Shown: positions 54,057 through 62,965 of the stretch, in pieces
Layout of the letters: the number at the start of each line of letters is the position of its first letter
Numbering within the stretch: the first letter of the stretch is position 1
NCBI RefSeq assembly: GCF_019976755.1
Contig: NZ_AP023441.1
Span: 6,817,501 to 6,881,500 of the forward strand
Reading direction: 5' to 3'
Source of the DNA: Nostoc sp. MS1
Lineage (GTDB): Bacteria > Cyanobacteriota > Cyanobacteriia > Cyanobacteriales > Nostocaceae
Length of the DNA stretch: 64,000 nt
The notes under the pieces: generated by a model
The model's database searches: none
What the model saw: the letters and a program-made list of their open reading frames with translations, nothing else
Told to the model about the DNA's origin: nothing
Program-made: the position numbers and the translations under genes

Positions 54057-55685
54057 ATGTCTCAGATATTGTGGAAAGCGATCGCATTAAGTCCGATAGT
54101 TTTGGGAATCAGTATCTTCGCTTCAGCTAACGCAGATGCGGTGGAAACAATCGGCTCATCTCAAGGTACAAAAGTAGAAACTAATCTTTTAATTTCTCAA
54201 GTCAAAGCTGATGACAATAGCACAACAGCCGAAACCAATAACGCCTTGTCTCAAGTCACATCAGTTTCTCAATTTTCTGATGTACAACCTACCGACTGGG
54301 CATTTCAAGCATTACAATCTCTAGTTGAACGTTATGGTTGTATTGCTGGTTATCCCAACGGCACTTACCGAGGTAATCGTGCTTTAACTCGTTATGAATT
54401 TGCCGCAGGTTTGAATGCTTGTTTAGATAGAGTTAATGAACTAATTGCCACAGCTACGTCTGATTTAGTTAGAAAAGAAGACCTAGCCACATTACAACGC
54501 TTACAAGAAGAATTTAGAGCCGAACTGGCAACTTTACGCGGACGAGTAGACGCGCTAGAAACACGTACCACCGAGTTAGAAGCAAATCAATTTTCTACAA
54601 CCACCAAACTAGTAGGAGAGGCAATTTTTGCCGTCACCGATAGCTTTGGAAATGATGACGATAACAACACCGTCTTCCAAAACCGGGTAAGATTAAACTT
54701 CCAAACCAGTTTTACAGGTAAAGACACCTTAAATACACGTCTTGCGTCTGGAAATGCTAACCCATTAACTTTACCAAATGGTACATTTGAAGGAACTCAA
54801 ACTTTTAATATCTCCCCCAATACTAGCAATGGCGTTGCTATAGATTGGTTAAGTTACTACTTCCCTGTGGGCAATACCCAAGTTTACCTTGCTGCCACAG
54901 GTGCTATTCACAGCGACTACGTGCCTACAGTTAACCCTTACTTTGAAGACTTCGACGGTGGAAATGGTGCTTTATCCACATTCGCCACAGAAAGTCCCAT
55001 TTATCGTATTGGTGGCGGTGCGGGTATTGGTGTGAATGTACCTTTTGGTAGCGGTAGTTTCAAACCTACTCTCACCTTGGGTTATTTTGCCTCAGAACCG
55101 AATAATCCTGTTGGTGGTTCTGGTTTATTTGAGGGTAATTATGCCGCTTTGGGACAATTGAAACTTGATGTAGGCGATCGCTTCACCGTAGCCGCAACCT
55201 ACGTTCACGGGTATCATGGTGGCGGAACAGCTTTATTCGATTTAGGTACAGCCTCAACAACTGCCGGTGTAGTTGGTACTAGTCAAGCTAACTTTGTTGC
55301 TGGTGGTAACGCTTACTCTAGTAACTCCTACGGTTTTGAAGCTGCTTTCAAACCTAGTAATCAACTCTCCATTAGTGGCTTTGTACTGTACAGCGATATT
55401 ACAGGCTTTGGTGCTAACGATGATGGGGAAGTTTGGAGTTACGGACTTGGTGTCGCCTTGCCAGACTTCGGGAAGAAAGGCAACCTATTAGGGATTTTTG
55501 CTGGCGCTCAACCATATTTAGGTAGTGTAAGTGGTGATAGACCTTATCATATAGAAGGTTTTTACAGATACCGCGTCAGTGACAATATTTCTATTACCCC
55601 TGGTGTCATTTGGTTAACCAATCCTGGTCAAGTCGATGCCGATAATGCCATAATTGGCACTTTAAGAACCACTTTCACTTTTTAA
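54057..55685 (+). CDS. SLH/OprB-type iron-uptake porin
   Basis: 542 residues from the ATG at 54057 (a GTG three codons earlier is less like the family). Signal peptide of about 25 residues, an SLH domain ('FSDVQPTDWAFQALQSLVE', 'IAGYPNGTYRGNRALTRYEF') at about 75-130, a coiled-coil with 'LRGRVDALE', then an OprB-type beta-barrel ending in 'TLRTTFTF' with C-terminal Phe. Such proteins are the main outer-membrane porins of cyanobacteria; several take part in iron uptake. Confidence 0.92.
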   Translation: MSQILWKAIALSPIVLGISIFASANADAVETIGSSQGTKVETNLLISQVKADDNSTTAETNNALSQVTSVSQFSDVQPTDWAFQALQSLVERYGCIAGYPNGTYRGNRALTRYEFAAGLNACLDRVNELIATATSDLVRKEDLATLQRLQEEFRAELATLRGRVDALETRTTELEANQFSTTTKLVGEAIFAVTDSFGNDDDNNTVFQNRVRLNFQTSFTGKDTLNTRLASGNANPLTLPNGTFEGTQTFNISPNTSNGVAIDWLSYYFPVGNTQVYLAATGAIHSDYVPTVNPYFEDFDGGNGALSTFATESPIYRIGGGAGIGVNVPFGSGSFKPTLTLGYFASEPNNPVGGSGLFEGNYAALGQLKLDVGDRFTVAATYVHGYHGGGTALFDLGTASTTAGVVGTSQANFVAGGNAYSSNSYGFEAAFKPSNQLSISGFVLYSDITGFGANDDGEVWSYGLGVALPDFGKKGNLLGIFAGAQPYLGSVSGDRPYHIEGFYRYRVSDNISITPGVIWLTNPGQVDADNAIIGTLRTTFTF

Positions 55686-55701
55686 GTTAGAAAAAATACA
55701 T

Positions 55702-55726
55702 TGGGTAGGATTTACATCCCTACCCA
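55702..55726 (+). terminator. Hairpin after the porin gene
   Basis: Perfect 8-bp stem TGGGTAGG/CCTACCCA around a 9-base loop, 16 bp past the stop. The downstream tract is not T-rich. Confidence 0.55.
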
Positions 55727-55859
55727 GAGATTAATTGACAACAGGTGAATCTACCATTTTCTTGACATAACATTGACACATTTCCGTCAAAACTTTTATG
55801 TGAAAATACAGTCTAAATTGTCAGACCAGTTAAAGTTTTGAATTTAGGTAATAAATGTT

Positions 55860-56345
55860 ATGTCTCATAGAATCAACGCTATCAGCAGCTTGTTGGTTGG
55901 ATTAGTTGCGGCTTATTCTAGTCAAAGTATTGCATTTGCAGACATATCTGGCAAACATCCATATTATCTCCATGCACGCAGTGACCTGCAACAAGCAGAA
56001 TTGATATTACAACAACCTGATGAACCCAATGTTAGTGAACAAGAAAAATTAGCATACAACAAAGTTCATGAGGCTATCCAAGAGATTGACAAGGCTGCTG
56101 TTCTAGATCGTAAACAGGTAAATACTCATCCAGCCATTGATAGTTCATTAAAACATTTGGATAAGTATCGTAGTATTTATAAACTTTTACGCAGTGCAGA
56201 AAAGGATATATCCATAGAGGAAGATAATCGTTCTGCTATAGGTTGGCGTAATCGAGCCAAAAATGAGATTGAGCAAGCCAAACGCTATGTAGAAAATGCT
56301 GCTAGTAAAGACGTAGTTGATGATTTACGAGAAAATAGTTACTAA
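55860..56345 (+). CDS. Secreted hypothetical helical protein
   Basis: 161 residues with a likely signal peptide (about 1-27, cleavage near 'FADISGK'), then a helical region starting 'HPYYLHARSDLQQAELIL'. That opening is known from small periplasmic proteins of several bacteria, of unknown function. Many Glu/Lys/Asp residues. No operon partner; a strong terminator follows about 190 bp later. Confidence 0.65.
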   Translation: MSHRINAISSLLVGLVAAYSSQSIAFADISGKHPYYLHARSDLQQAELILQQPDEPNVSEQEKLAYNKVHEAIQEIDKAAVLDRKQVNTHPAIDSSLKHLDKYRSIYKLLRSAEKDISIEEDNRSAIGWRNRAKNEIEQAKRYVENAASKDVVDDLRENSY

Positions 56346-56530
56346 TCATTTAGAACTTACACATGAAAACGAAAGATTAATGGTTTTAGCAAGGAAGGTA
56401 TAGAGGTGTAAGGCTTAAACTTTTACCCCCACAACCTTACACCCTGTCTCAATAGATAATCTTGGAGCGTAAGTCCTGATAGTGATTAAACTTGCTTCTG
56501 AGATTTGTCTATGATAATTTGCTATCTATA

Positions 56531-56564
56531 AAACTACGATGACACGATAAAGTCATCGTAGTTT
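56531..56564 (+). terminator. Strong 13-bp stem terminator
   Basis: AAACTACGATGAC pairs fully with GTCATCGTAGTTT around an 8-base loop, followed by ATTTGTT. It lies 33 bp before the MFS gene, so it may insulate that gene or act as an attenuator in its leader. Confidence 0.75.
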
Positions 56565-56596
56565 ATTTGTTGAAACTTAATTTAGTCTGGAGTTAA

Positions 56597-58027
56597 TTGC
56601 CTCCATTGCCAGCACAACCTCTGACTGTATCAGGCGCTAGTAAATTTTGGGTTCTACTCGGTGTAGGACTGGGAGTGTTCATGTCTACCCTAGATGTAGG
56701 CATCATTAACGTCGCCCTCCCTTCCATAGTTAAAGCTTTCAATACCACTTTCCCTACAGCACAGTGGGCTGTACTCGCCTACTCATTGGTGAGTTCTGGT
56801 CTAGTTTTAGGTGCAACTCGCTTGGGGGATATGTGGGGGAAAAAATCGCTATATCAGACGGGACTGGCTGTATTTACCTTCAGTTCCTTTTTGTGTGGTC
56901 TAGCACCTAGTATTGAGTTATTGATAGGCTTTCGTGGACTGCAAGGATTAGGTGCAGTATTTATTTCTGGGTTGGGTTTAGCAATTGTAACGGAGGTGTT
57001 TCCGGCTGCTGAACGGGGTCGGGCTGTGGGTATCATTGGCAGTGTAGTGTCTTTGGGTATTGCCTTTGGCCCTTCTTTTGGCGGACTTATCTTGAGCTAT
57101 TTTGGCTGGCACGCTATATTTTTAATTAACGTACCATTGGGAGTTATTGCCAGTATTTTGGTAGCGCGAGTAGTACCGCCTTCTGTGCGTGCAGAAGGAA
57201 AACAAAAATTCGACCCCTTCGGTGCAGTATTAGCTCTCCTGACTTTGGGAAGTTTTGGTTTAGGGATGACTTTTGGGCAAAGTCAAGGCTTTACCAGTGC
57301 TACCTCTTTGGTTTTACTATTGATTGCTGTTATCAGTTTTCTCACGTTTCTCGTAGTGGAATCAATTTTAGAGTTTCCACTGGTTGAGTTAAAGCTATTT
57401 CGCAACCTGCAAATGAGTATGGGTTTGCTGAGTGGCTGGTTAGCTTTTATCGTTATTACTGGAGCATTGTTAGTCACGCCCTTCTTTTTAGAACGGGTTA
57501 AGGAATATCCCACAGCAAAAGCTGGGTTGCTGTTGGCTGTTTCACCTGTGTTGAGTGGGTTAATAGCTCCGGTTGCGGGGATACTGAGCGATCGCTTTGG
57601 CGCTCGTCGTATTAGTATTATTGGGTTGAGTTTGATGATTGGTGGCTGTTTGGCAATCAGTACCTTCGATGCGCAAATTACAGAGTTTGGTTATATCTCG
57701 CGTTACTTTATCTACGGTATAGGTTTAGGTTTATTCCAAGCACCCAACAATACAACAGTCTTAGCCTCTGCACCCAGAGAACGTTTAGGCATTGCTTCTG
57801 GCTTACTTTCCCTCTCACGCACCTCTGGCGGTACAGTAGGAGTTCCGTTGATGGGTGCAGTGTTTGCGGCAGTTATCGGTAGTGTTGCTGGGGGTGTAGA
57901 TGCAGCAGTCGCCCCTCCAGCAGCAGTTGTTGTGGGCTTTCAAGTAACATTCCGCCTAGCAGCAATAATTCTATCTGTTGCCGCTATTGCCTCGGTTATT
58001 AGGTTACGGAGTAGTGATAAAGACTAG
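56597..58027 (+). CDS. DHA2-type MFS exporter (14 TM)
   Basis: 476 residues, starting at a TTG with GGAG four bases upstream. About 14 hydrophobic segments. Motif 'LDVGIINVALPSIVKAF' (motif D1) and 'ATRLGDMWGKKSLYQTGL' (motif A) are typical, as is 'GIAFGPSFGGLILSYFGWHAIF' (motif C). DHA2 proteins use proton antiport for drugs or metabolites. Substrate unknown. Convergent with the MlaE-type gene, with a 7-bp gap. Confidence 0.9.
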   Translation: MPPLPAQPLTVSGASKFWVLLGVGLGVFMSTLDVGIINVALPSIVKAFNTTFPTAQWAVLAYSLVSSGLVLGATRLGDMWGKKSLYQTGLAVFTFSSFLCGLAPSIELLIGFRGLQGLGAVFISGLGLAIVTEVFPAAERGRAVGIIGSVVSLGIAFGPSFGGLILSYFGWHAIFLINVPLGVIASILVARVVPPSVRAEGKQKFDPFGAVLALLTLGSFGLGMTFGQSQGFTSATSLVLLLIAVISFLTFLVVESILEFPLVELKLFRNLQMSMGLLSGWLAFIVITGALLVTPFFLERVKEYPTAKAGLLLAVSPVLSGLIAPVAGILSDRFGARRISIIGLSLMIGGCLAISTFDAQITEFGYISRYFIYGIGLGLFQAPNNTTVLASAPRERLGIASGLLSLSRTSGGTVGVPLMGAVFAAVIGSVAGGVDAAVAPPAAVVVGFQVTFRLAAIILSVAAIASVIRLRSSDKD

Positions 58028-58034
58028 GATGATG

Positions 58035-58805
58035 CTAAATGGGATTTTCAAATAAACTTAAAGCGAGAACAAAATCCATAATAAAAATTGCTACCCAAGT
58101 AGTGACAACAGCAGTTTTTGCTGACTCACCTACTTCTTTAGCTCCTCCTTTTGTAGTTAACCCCCAACTACAACCATTAATAGAAACAATAGCTCCAAAA
58201 ATTAGACCTTTTAACACAAGAATGTATAAATCAGATGGTTCTAAAAAATCTCTTACTGAGTCTAAAAATACTTCTGGCTCAACATGATAAAGTTGAACCG
58301 CGACAAAAAGACCACCCATTATCCCAGTCGTTAAAGCAAAAATTATCATAATGGGCATCATGACACAGCAAGCAATGACTCTAGGTAGTATGAGATAATC
58401 AACTGGGTCAGTTTTTAGCATATAAAGCGCATCAATTTGTTCTGTAACTCGCATTGCACCAATTTCAGATGCAAAAGCAGAGCCTACTTGTCCGGCAATA
58501 ATGCTAGCAGTTAAAATTGGGGCTAACTCTCGGCAAAATGCTACAGCAAAAGCTCCTCCTACAGTATTTACAGCGCCAAATTTTACTAATTCTCTGGCTG
58601 TTTGAAGAGTAAAAATCATTCCCGCAAATAGATTAACAAGCAACACGGGAGAAATAGAATTTGGACCTGCGGTTTCCAAGTGTCTTAAAATTTCACGATA
58701 GTAAATTTTTCCTTGAACTATATGTACTAAAACTTGTCCCAAGAGGAATATTGATAAAAAACAGCGTACAATCCATGAGTTCTCTAGTTTTCTTTTTGGT
58801 TGCAA
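58035..58805 (-). CDS. MlaE-family ABC lipid-transport permease
   Basis: 256 residues with five or six hydrophobic segments. 'FAGMIFTLQTARELVKFGA', 'GQVGSAFASEIGAMRVTEQI', 'DPVDYLILPRVIACCVMMP' and 'GCSWGLTTKGGAKEVGESAK' define MlaE/YrbE permeases. These move phospholipids between membranes (in chloroplasts, TGD1). ATPase and MCE partners are not in this window. Confidence 0.92.
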   Translation of the reverse strand: MQPKRKLENSWIVRCFLSIFLLGQVLVHIVQGKIYYREILRHLETAGPNSISPVLLVNLFAGMIFTLQTARELVKFGAVNTVGGAFAVAFCRELAPILTASIIAGQVGSAFASEIGAMRVTEQIDALYMLKTDPVDYLILPRVIACCVMMPIMIIFALTTGIMGGLFVAVQLYHVEPEVFLDSVRDFLEPSDLYILVLKGLIFGAIVSINGCSWGLTTKGGAKEVGESAKTAVVTTWVAIFIMDFVLALSLFENPI

Positions 58806-59058
58806 CTTTACTATCCTTAAGGTAAAAGTTTTTGATAATTCTTACCTAAGTTTATTTATATATAAATAAATAGACTTAATCAGCTTTGCATTAACATTAA
58901 ATCAGAATAATCATGAGAAAATTCTCAAAAAGCCTTAAATAAAACCAGCTTTTAATAAGGATTTATACCATTTCACAAAAAATATGATACAGATTCAAAT
59001 GTCCAAACCTATGCTAAGTCTGGTTTTATGAATTTTGAATTTTGAATTGGTATTAGAT
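58806..59058. other. Intergenic region with AATTTTG repeat
   Basis: Upstream region of the MlaE-type gene and of the SDR gene. Holds GAATTTT tandem units at 59030-59048, where an upstream in-frame TTG for the SDR gene would lie; it is rejected as start. Confidence 0.4.
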
Positions 59059-59808
59059 ATGACTGGCAAATTAGAAGGTAAAGTTGCATTTGTTACTGGC
59101 GCTTCGTCGGGTATTGGTGAAGCAACAGCGATCGCCCTAGCAGCAGAAGGGGCAAAAGTAGCAATTGCCGCTAGACGTAGCGATCGCTTAAATAGTTTAG
59201 CAGAACGGATTGCTACTAATGGTGGTCAGGCATTGCCACTGGTAGTTGATGTGACAGATGAAACTCAGGTAAATAGTTCTGTAGAGAAGGCGATCGCCCA
59301 ATTGGGTGGGTTAGATATTGTCGTGAATAATGCTGGGATTGCCGTTTTGGGCAACATTGACACAGGTAATCCTAGCGAGTGGAGGCGATCGTTTGAAGTC
59401 AATGTTTTTGGTGTTATGTATGTCACAAGAGCTACTGTACCTTTCCTTAAACAGCAACAATCAGGGCATATAGTTAATATTTCCTCAGTCGCCGGACGCA
59501 CCGCACGGGCTGGAGTTGGTGTTTACAACGCTACCAAATGGGGTGTAAATGCCTTTTCTGAAGCTTTGCGTCAGGAAGTGCATAAAGATAACATCCGGGT
59601 AACAATTATCGAACCCGGTTTAGTAGATACGGAAATCAACGACCTAATTAGCGACCCCATCGCTAGACAACGCTCAGAAGAACGACGCAAAGCCATCACA
59701 CCATTGCAAAGCGAAGATATCGCCGCCGCCATCCTTTACGCCGTCACCCAACCCCCGCGTGTGAACGTCAATGAGATTTTGATTAGACCGACTGGACAGG
59801 ATATTTAA
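59059..59808 (+). CDS. Short-chain dehydrogenase/reductase
   Basis: 249 residues from the ATG at 59059. Cofactor motif 'TGASSGIGEATAIA' (TGxxxGIG), Arg in 'AARRSDRL' suggesting NADP(H) preference, 'NNAGIAVLG', and the catalytic Ser...Tyr-x-x-x-Lys as 'ISSVAGRTARAGVGVYNATK'. Classical SDR of about 250 residues. Substrate unknown. A repeat-rich spacer of 175 bp separates it from xseA. Confidence 0.88.
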   Translation: MTGKLEGKVAFVTGASSGIGEATAIALAAEGAKVAIAARRSDRLNSLAERIATNGGQALPLVVDVTDETQVNSSVEKAIAQLGGLDIVVNNAGIAVLGNIDTGNPSEWRRSFEVNVFGVMYVTRATVPFLKQQQSGHIVNISSVAGRTARAGVGVYNATKWGVNAFSEALRQEVHKDNIRVTIIEPGLVDTEINDLISDPIARQRSEERRKAITPLQSEDIAAAILYAVTQPPRVNVNEILIRPTGQDI

Positions 59809-59812
59809 TCAG

Positions 59813-59834
59813 TTGACAGTTGACAGTTGACAGT
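59813..59834. repeat. TTGACAG 7-base tandem repeat
   Basis: Three copies of TTGACAG after the SDR stop, the same unit as at 43765-43791. Confidence 0.85.
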
Positions 59835-59849
59835 TATCATTTGTTATTC

Positions 59850-59935
59850 TCCCCCTACTCCCCCCACTCCCGGTTGGTGAGCGTAGCCGTTCGCTTTAGC
59901 GTCTCCGCAGGAGAACCACATCTCCCCTTACTCCC
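59850..59935. repeat. Dispersed cyanobacterial repeat with inverted arms, copy 2
   Basis: CCCGGTTGGTGAGCGTAGCC (59869-59888) is the exact reverse complement of 7285-7304. The right half (CGCTTTAGCGTCTCCGCAGG) differs from copy 1, so the copies share ends rather than full length. Confidence 0.85.
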
Positions 59936-59983
59936 TCATCCCAATGCTACGATCTGGATAGCTTTATACTGACCCTATCTTGA

Positions 59984-61204
59984 ATGGCTTCTGATTTTGC
60001 TGCTTCCGTGATTCTTGATACAGCACTTTCTGTATCTGGGTTAACTGATTATCTGCGCTTGCTGTTGGAACAGGATGAACAACTACGGCAGGTTTGGGTA
60101 GTGGGGGAAGTTTCTAGTGCTAATAATCATCGCAGTGGGTTATTTTTTACTCTACAAGACCCTGATGGTACAGCAGCAATTAAGTGTGTTGTTTGGGGTG
60201 GTCAACTAGCCAAGCTTGCTCAACTGCCCGTTGTAGGTGAACAATTAATCGTGTTGGGTAGTATTCGCCTGTATCCGCAAAGAGGAGAGTATCAATTAAC
60301 AGTGTGGCAAGCTTTGCCTGCTGGGTTGGGTTTACAGGCGCTACGTTATCAACAACTGAAAAATCGGTTGCTGGCTGAGGGGTTGTTTGATTCCCAAAGA
60401 AAGCGATCGCTTCCTATACATCCGCAAACTATCGCCGTTGTCACTTCACCGACGGCTGCGGCTTGGGGTGATATTCAAAAAACTCTTAAACATCGATATC
60501 CAGGGTTACACGTTTTATTCTCTCCGGCGACAGTGCAAGGTGAACAAGCACCAGAATCTATTGTCAAGGCGATCGCACGGGTGGAGCGAGATGGACGCGC
60601 GGAGGTGTTAATCTTATCAAGGGGTGGCGGTGCGGTTGAGGAATTGGCTTGCTTTAATGATGAACGAGTAGTCCGTGCGGTGGCTGAGTGTTCCATTCCT
60701 GTAGTGACGGGGATCGGTCATCAACGAGATGAATCTTTGGTAGATTTGGTGGCGGATGTTTGTGTACATACACCAACAGCCGCCGCCGAAACAGTTGTAC
60801 CCTCACTAGCAGAGTTATATAATCAACATCGCCAGCGAGTCGCCGCTTTACACGAAGTTTTACTTTATTCCCAAACCACGGCAGAAAATCAACTGCAAAC
60901 ATTACGCCACCGTTTGCAAAATCTGCGCTTAGATAAGCAGTTGCAACAAGAAGCACAAAAATTAAATTGGCAGCGTCAGCAATTGTTACAGTTAACCTTG
61001 GGGCGATCGCAACAAGCCAAGCAACACCTAGAACTTTTACGACAAAAATTAATTAGCCTTGACCCGAAAGCTTTACTACAGCGTGGTTATGCAGTGGTAA
61101 GAAAAGAAAATGGTGCGATCGCCCGGACTGCTGCTGAACTGGCTGTAGGGGATGAGTTGCTAATTCAATTGGGAGAAGGTGAGATTAAAGTCAAAGTGAT
61201 ATAG
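59984..61204 (+). CDS. xseA: Exodeoxyribonuclease VII large subunit
   Basis: 406 residues. The OB-fold N-terminus has 'VWVVGEVSSANNHRSGLFFTL', and the catalytic central domain has 'IAVVTSPTAAAWGDI', 'HVLFSPATVQGEQAP', 'ILSRGGGAVEEL' and 'TGIGHQRDESLVDLVADV'. A long coiled region (about 285-365) precedes the C-terminal end 'GYAVVRKENG'. It degrades single-stranded DNA with the small subunit XseB, which usually follows but is not found here. Confidence 0.93.
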   Translation: MASDFAASVILDTALSVSGLTDYLRLLLEQDEQLRQVWVVGEVSSANNHRSGLFFTLQDPDGTAAIKCVVWGGQLAKLAQLPVVGEQLIVLGSIRLYPQRGEYQLTVWQALPAGLGLQALRYQQLKNRLLAEGLFDSQRKRSLPIHPQTIAVVTSPTAAAWGDIQKTLKHRYPGLHVLFSPATVQGEQAPESIVKAIARVERDGRAEVLILSRGGGAVEELACFNDERVVRAVAECSIPVVTGIGHQRDESLVDLVADVCVHTPTAAAETVVPSLAELYNQHRQRVAALHEVLLYSQTTAENQLQTLRHRLQNLRLDKQLQQEAQKLNWQRQQLLQLTLGRSQQAKQHLELLRQKLISLDPKALLQRGYAVVRKENGAIARTAAELAVGDELLIQLGEGEIKVKVI

Positions 61205-61340
61205 AAAATAAATTTAAATTATTTTTATTGACAGAAAATGCCAACTTGGCTCAATTGCACGCGAGAAAATAGTATTCTGTATTGTAAGTAACTGTTTGGT
61301 GATTAATTTTTACCGATGAATTAATTTTTGGAGGAGAAAT

Positions 61341-61385
61341 ATGGCTATGAATTTTCCAGGTTCTCACTGCAAAAAGCAAAATTAA
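61341..61385 (+). CDS. Candidate 14-residue peptide (leader or small protein)
   Basis: ATG at 61341 follows GGAGGAG with a 5-base gap, the best Shine-Dalgarno in the region. The frame reads MAMNFPGSHCKKQN and stops at TAA (61383-61385). A terminator-like hairpin starts at the stop, and the hetP-like gene starts 126 bp later. A TTGACA at about 61230 could be a promoter -35. It may be a leader for attenuation of the hetP-like gene, or an independent small protein. Confidence 0.45.
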   Translation: MAMNFPGSHCKKQN

Positions 61386-61426
61386 AAAAGCTGAATATTA
61401 AGCAATTTGCTGAGGTTAGCTTTTTT
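61384..61426 (+). terminator. Terminator-like hairpin between the short ORF and the hetP-like gene
   Basis: AAAAAAGCT (61384-61392) pairs with AGCTTTTTT (61418-61426), with inner AGC/GCT pairing, and ends in a T6 tract. It overlaps the stop codon of the 14-codon frame, which is the layout of translation-dependent attenuation. Confidence 0.6.
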
Positions 61427-61511
61427 GCTTGATATTAATGAATATTAAATAACTAAATATATAACAGTAAAATACTGACAACAAAAGACCTGTACCTTAT
61501 TGAAAACCATC

Positions 61512-61793
61512 ATGAGATACAATATTTATTCTTCTCAGTCTAGTTTTCAGAATACAATTACTACTGAACAATTAAATCAGGTAATAGAAGCAATTACTGA
61601 AGGTAGATATTCTTGGGCTTGTGTTTTAATTTTGCGATCTGTTGGCTACAATCCTCTCCACTTTATACCCCAACGGACTTATAGTCGCTTATTAAAGGAA
61701 AATAAACAAGTCCCAAGCAATCCAGCAAATACAGCAGAATTAAGAATAGCTTGTGGACAGTCCACATCTACCGATATTGGGAGAAATAACTAA
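61512..61793 (+). CDS. HetP-family protein (second copy)
   Basis: 93 residues from the ATG at 61512 (an in-frame TTG at 61500 is also possible). 'EGRYSWACVLILRSVGYNPL' followed by 'FIPQRTYSRLLKENKQV' matches the HetP core shared with the gene at 21846-22091. The C-terminal 25 residues are less conserved. HetP-type proteins act downstream of HetR in heterocyst commitment; paralogues can promote or delay it. It lies downstream of a short ORF/terminator. Confidence 0.87.
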   Translation: MRYNIYSSQSSFQNTITTEQLNQVIEAITEGRYSWACVLILRSVGYNPLHFIPQRTYSRLLKENKQVPSNPANTAELRIACGQSTSTDIGRNN

Positions 61794-61998
61794 AATAATC
61801 TAATAGTAATTTGAAAAAAGAATGTAACAGATATTGGGGAGGGATGTACAGATGTACGTCCCTATTTAATGGAAATGTTATCATCCTAGAGCGTAACTGA
61901 GCGATCGCTTTACTTGTTCATCATGTGATCGCTTTTCTCATTTGTCGAAAGCGATCGCTTAATGGTATGAGTAGTGGTATGGTGGACTTAATTTATGT

Positions 61999-62373
61999 AT
62001 GCCAGCTAAAGATATATTTCATAATACAGTTAAAACAGCCCTCGAAAAAGATAAATGGACAATTACTGACGAGCATCTATTTATTCAAGTAGAGGATATT
62101 GATTTTTACATAGACCTAATAGCAGTAGAGATAAAATCTTTTTTAGGAGCTTCAGACGTAACTGAATTTCACCTAGCTCTTGGTCAATGTCTTAACTACC
62201 GTTCAGCATTGAGGTTGACCGAACCTGAGCGGATTTTGTATTTAGCCGTTCCAGTAGATGTTTATAATGAGTTTTTTAGTCGCAAGTTTATTCAAAGAAT
62301 AATTGCTGAATATCAGCTAAAATTACTAATTTTTAATCCAGAGCGAGAGGAGATTGTTATATGGAGAGACTAA
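61999..62373 (+). CDS. xisH: XisH-family protein with an internal deletion
   Basis: 124 residues; intact family members are about 138. 'MPAKDIFHNTVKTALEKDKW' and 'ITDEHLFIQV' open the protein. The PD-(D/E)XK-like core reads 'FYIDLIAVEIKSFLGASDV', where intact XisH has about 14 residues between 'DL' and 'IAVEIKSF'. XisH and XisI are accessory proteins of the fdxN element in Anabaena, and many free-standing copies exist. The xisI gene overlaps its end by 13 bp. Confidence 0.82.
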   Translation: MPAKDIFHNTVKTALEKDKWTITDEHLFIQVEDIDFYIDLIAVEIKSFLGASDVTEFHLALGQCLNYRSALRLTEPERILYLAVPVDVYNEFFSRKFIQRIIAEYQLKLLIFNPEREEIVIWRD

Positions 62374-62713
62374 ATTATCGAGAAATAGTCCAAAACATTC
62401 TGAAAAGCCATGCCCAAAATCGCTCAAATAGTCAGACAGAAGTCAAATTATTATTTGATATTGAGCGCGTTGGGCTTTGCCCCGCCGCAGGCATCGCTAT
62501 CAAGTTATAAATATTGGTTGGCAAGAACTAACGCGAATATTTGGTTGTATTATTTACATCGAAATTAAAGATGGCAAAATTTGGATTGAACGCGATGGGA
62601 CGGAAATCGGAGTTGCTAATGAATTAGTAGAAGCTGGAGTTCCTAAACAAGATATAGTTTTGGCTTTTAAAGCCCCATACAAACGAAAATTTACTGAGTT
62701 TGCTGCTAATTGA
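62361..62713 (+). pseudogene. xisI: xisI disrupted by a 23-bp insertion
   Basis: The ATG at 62361 starts a XisI frame ('MERLNYREIVQNILKSHAQN'), which reaches 'LLFDIER' and then runs to an early stop. The rest, 'YQVINIGWQELTRIFGCIIY' through 'PYKRKFTEFAAN', continues in another frame to 62713. Removing 62470-62492 (23 bp) restores both the frame and a HIP1 GCGATCGC site. XisI is therefore interrupted, and the pair is unlikely to work. Confidence 0.85.
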
Positions 62714-62965
62714 AACTTATCTATCAAGCGATCGCACTCTTAGAGACTATTTATAAAGTAAATCTTAAGTAGGGTGCGTTATGGCTTTAGCCTAACGCAC
62801 CATCTAATATGGCGGTGCGTTAGACGCTTTTATCATATTTTTCATGAGAACCTATAGCTAAAGTCTGCGCCTAACACACCCTACAATAATTTTATTTTTA
62901 CTGTATAAATGACCTCTTAAAGCTGTATCTTTGAATTTCAGTTGTTGCGTTTCACTTTTCCCTTA
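62714..62965. repeat. Intergenic palindromic repeats
   Basis: GGGTGCGTTA (62773) faces TAACGCACC (62794), and a further GGTGCGTTAG arm follows at 62814, with AACACACCCTAC at 62874. These are typical multicopy palindromes. No gene except the galE remnant that follows. Confidence 0.6.
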
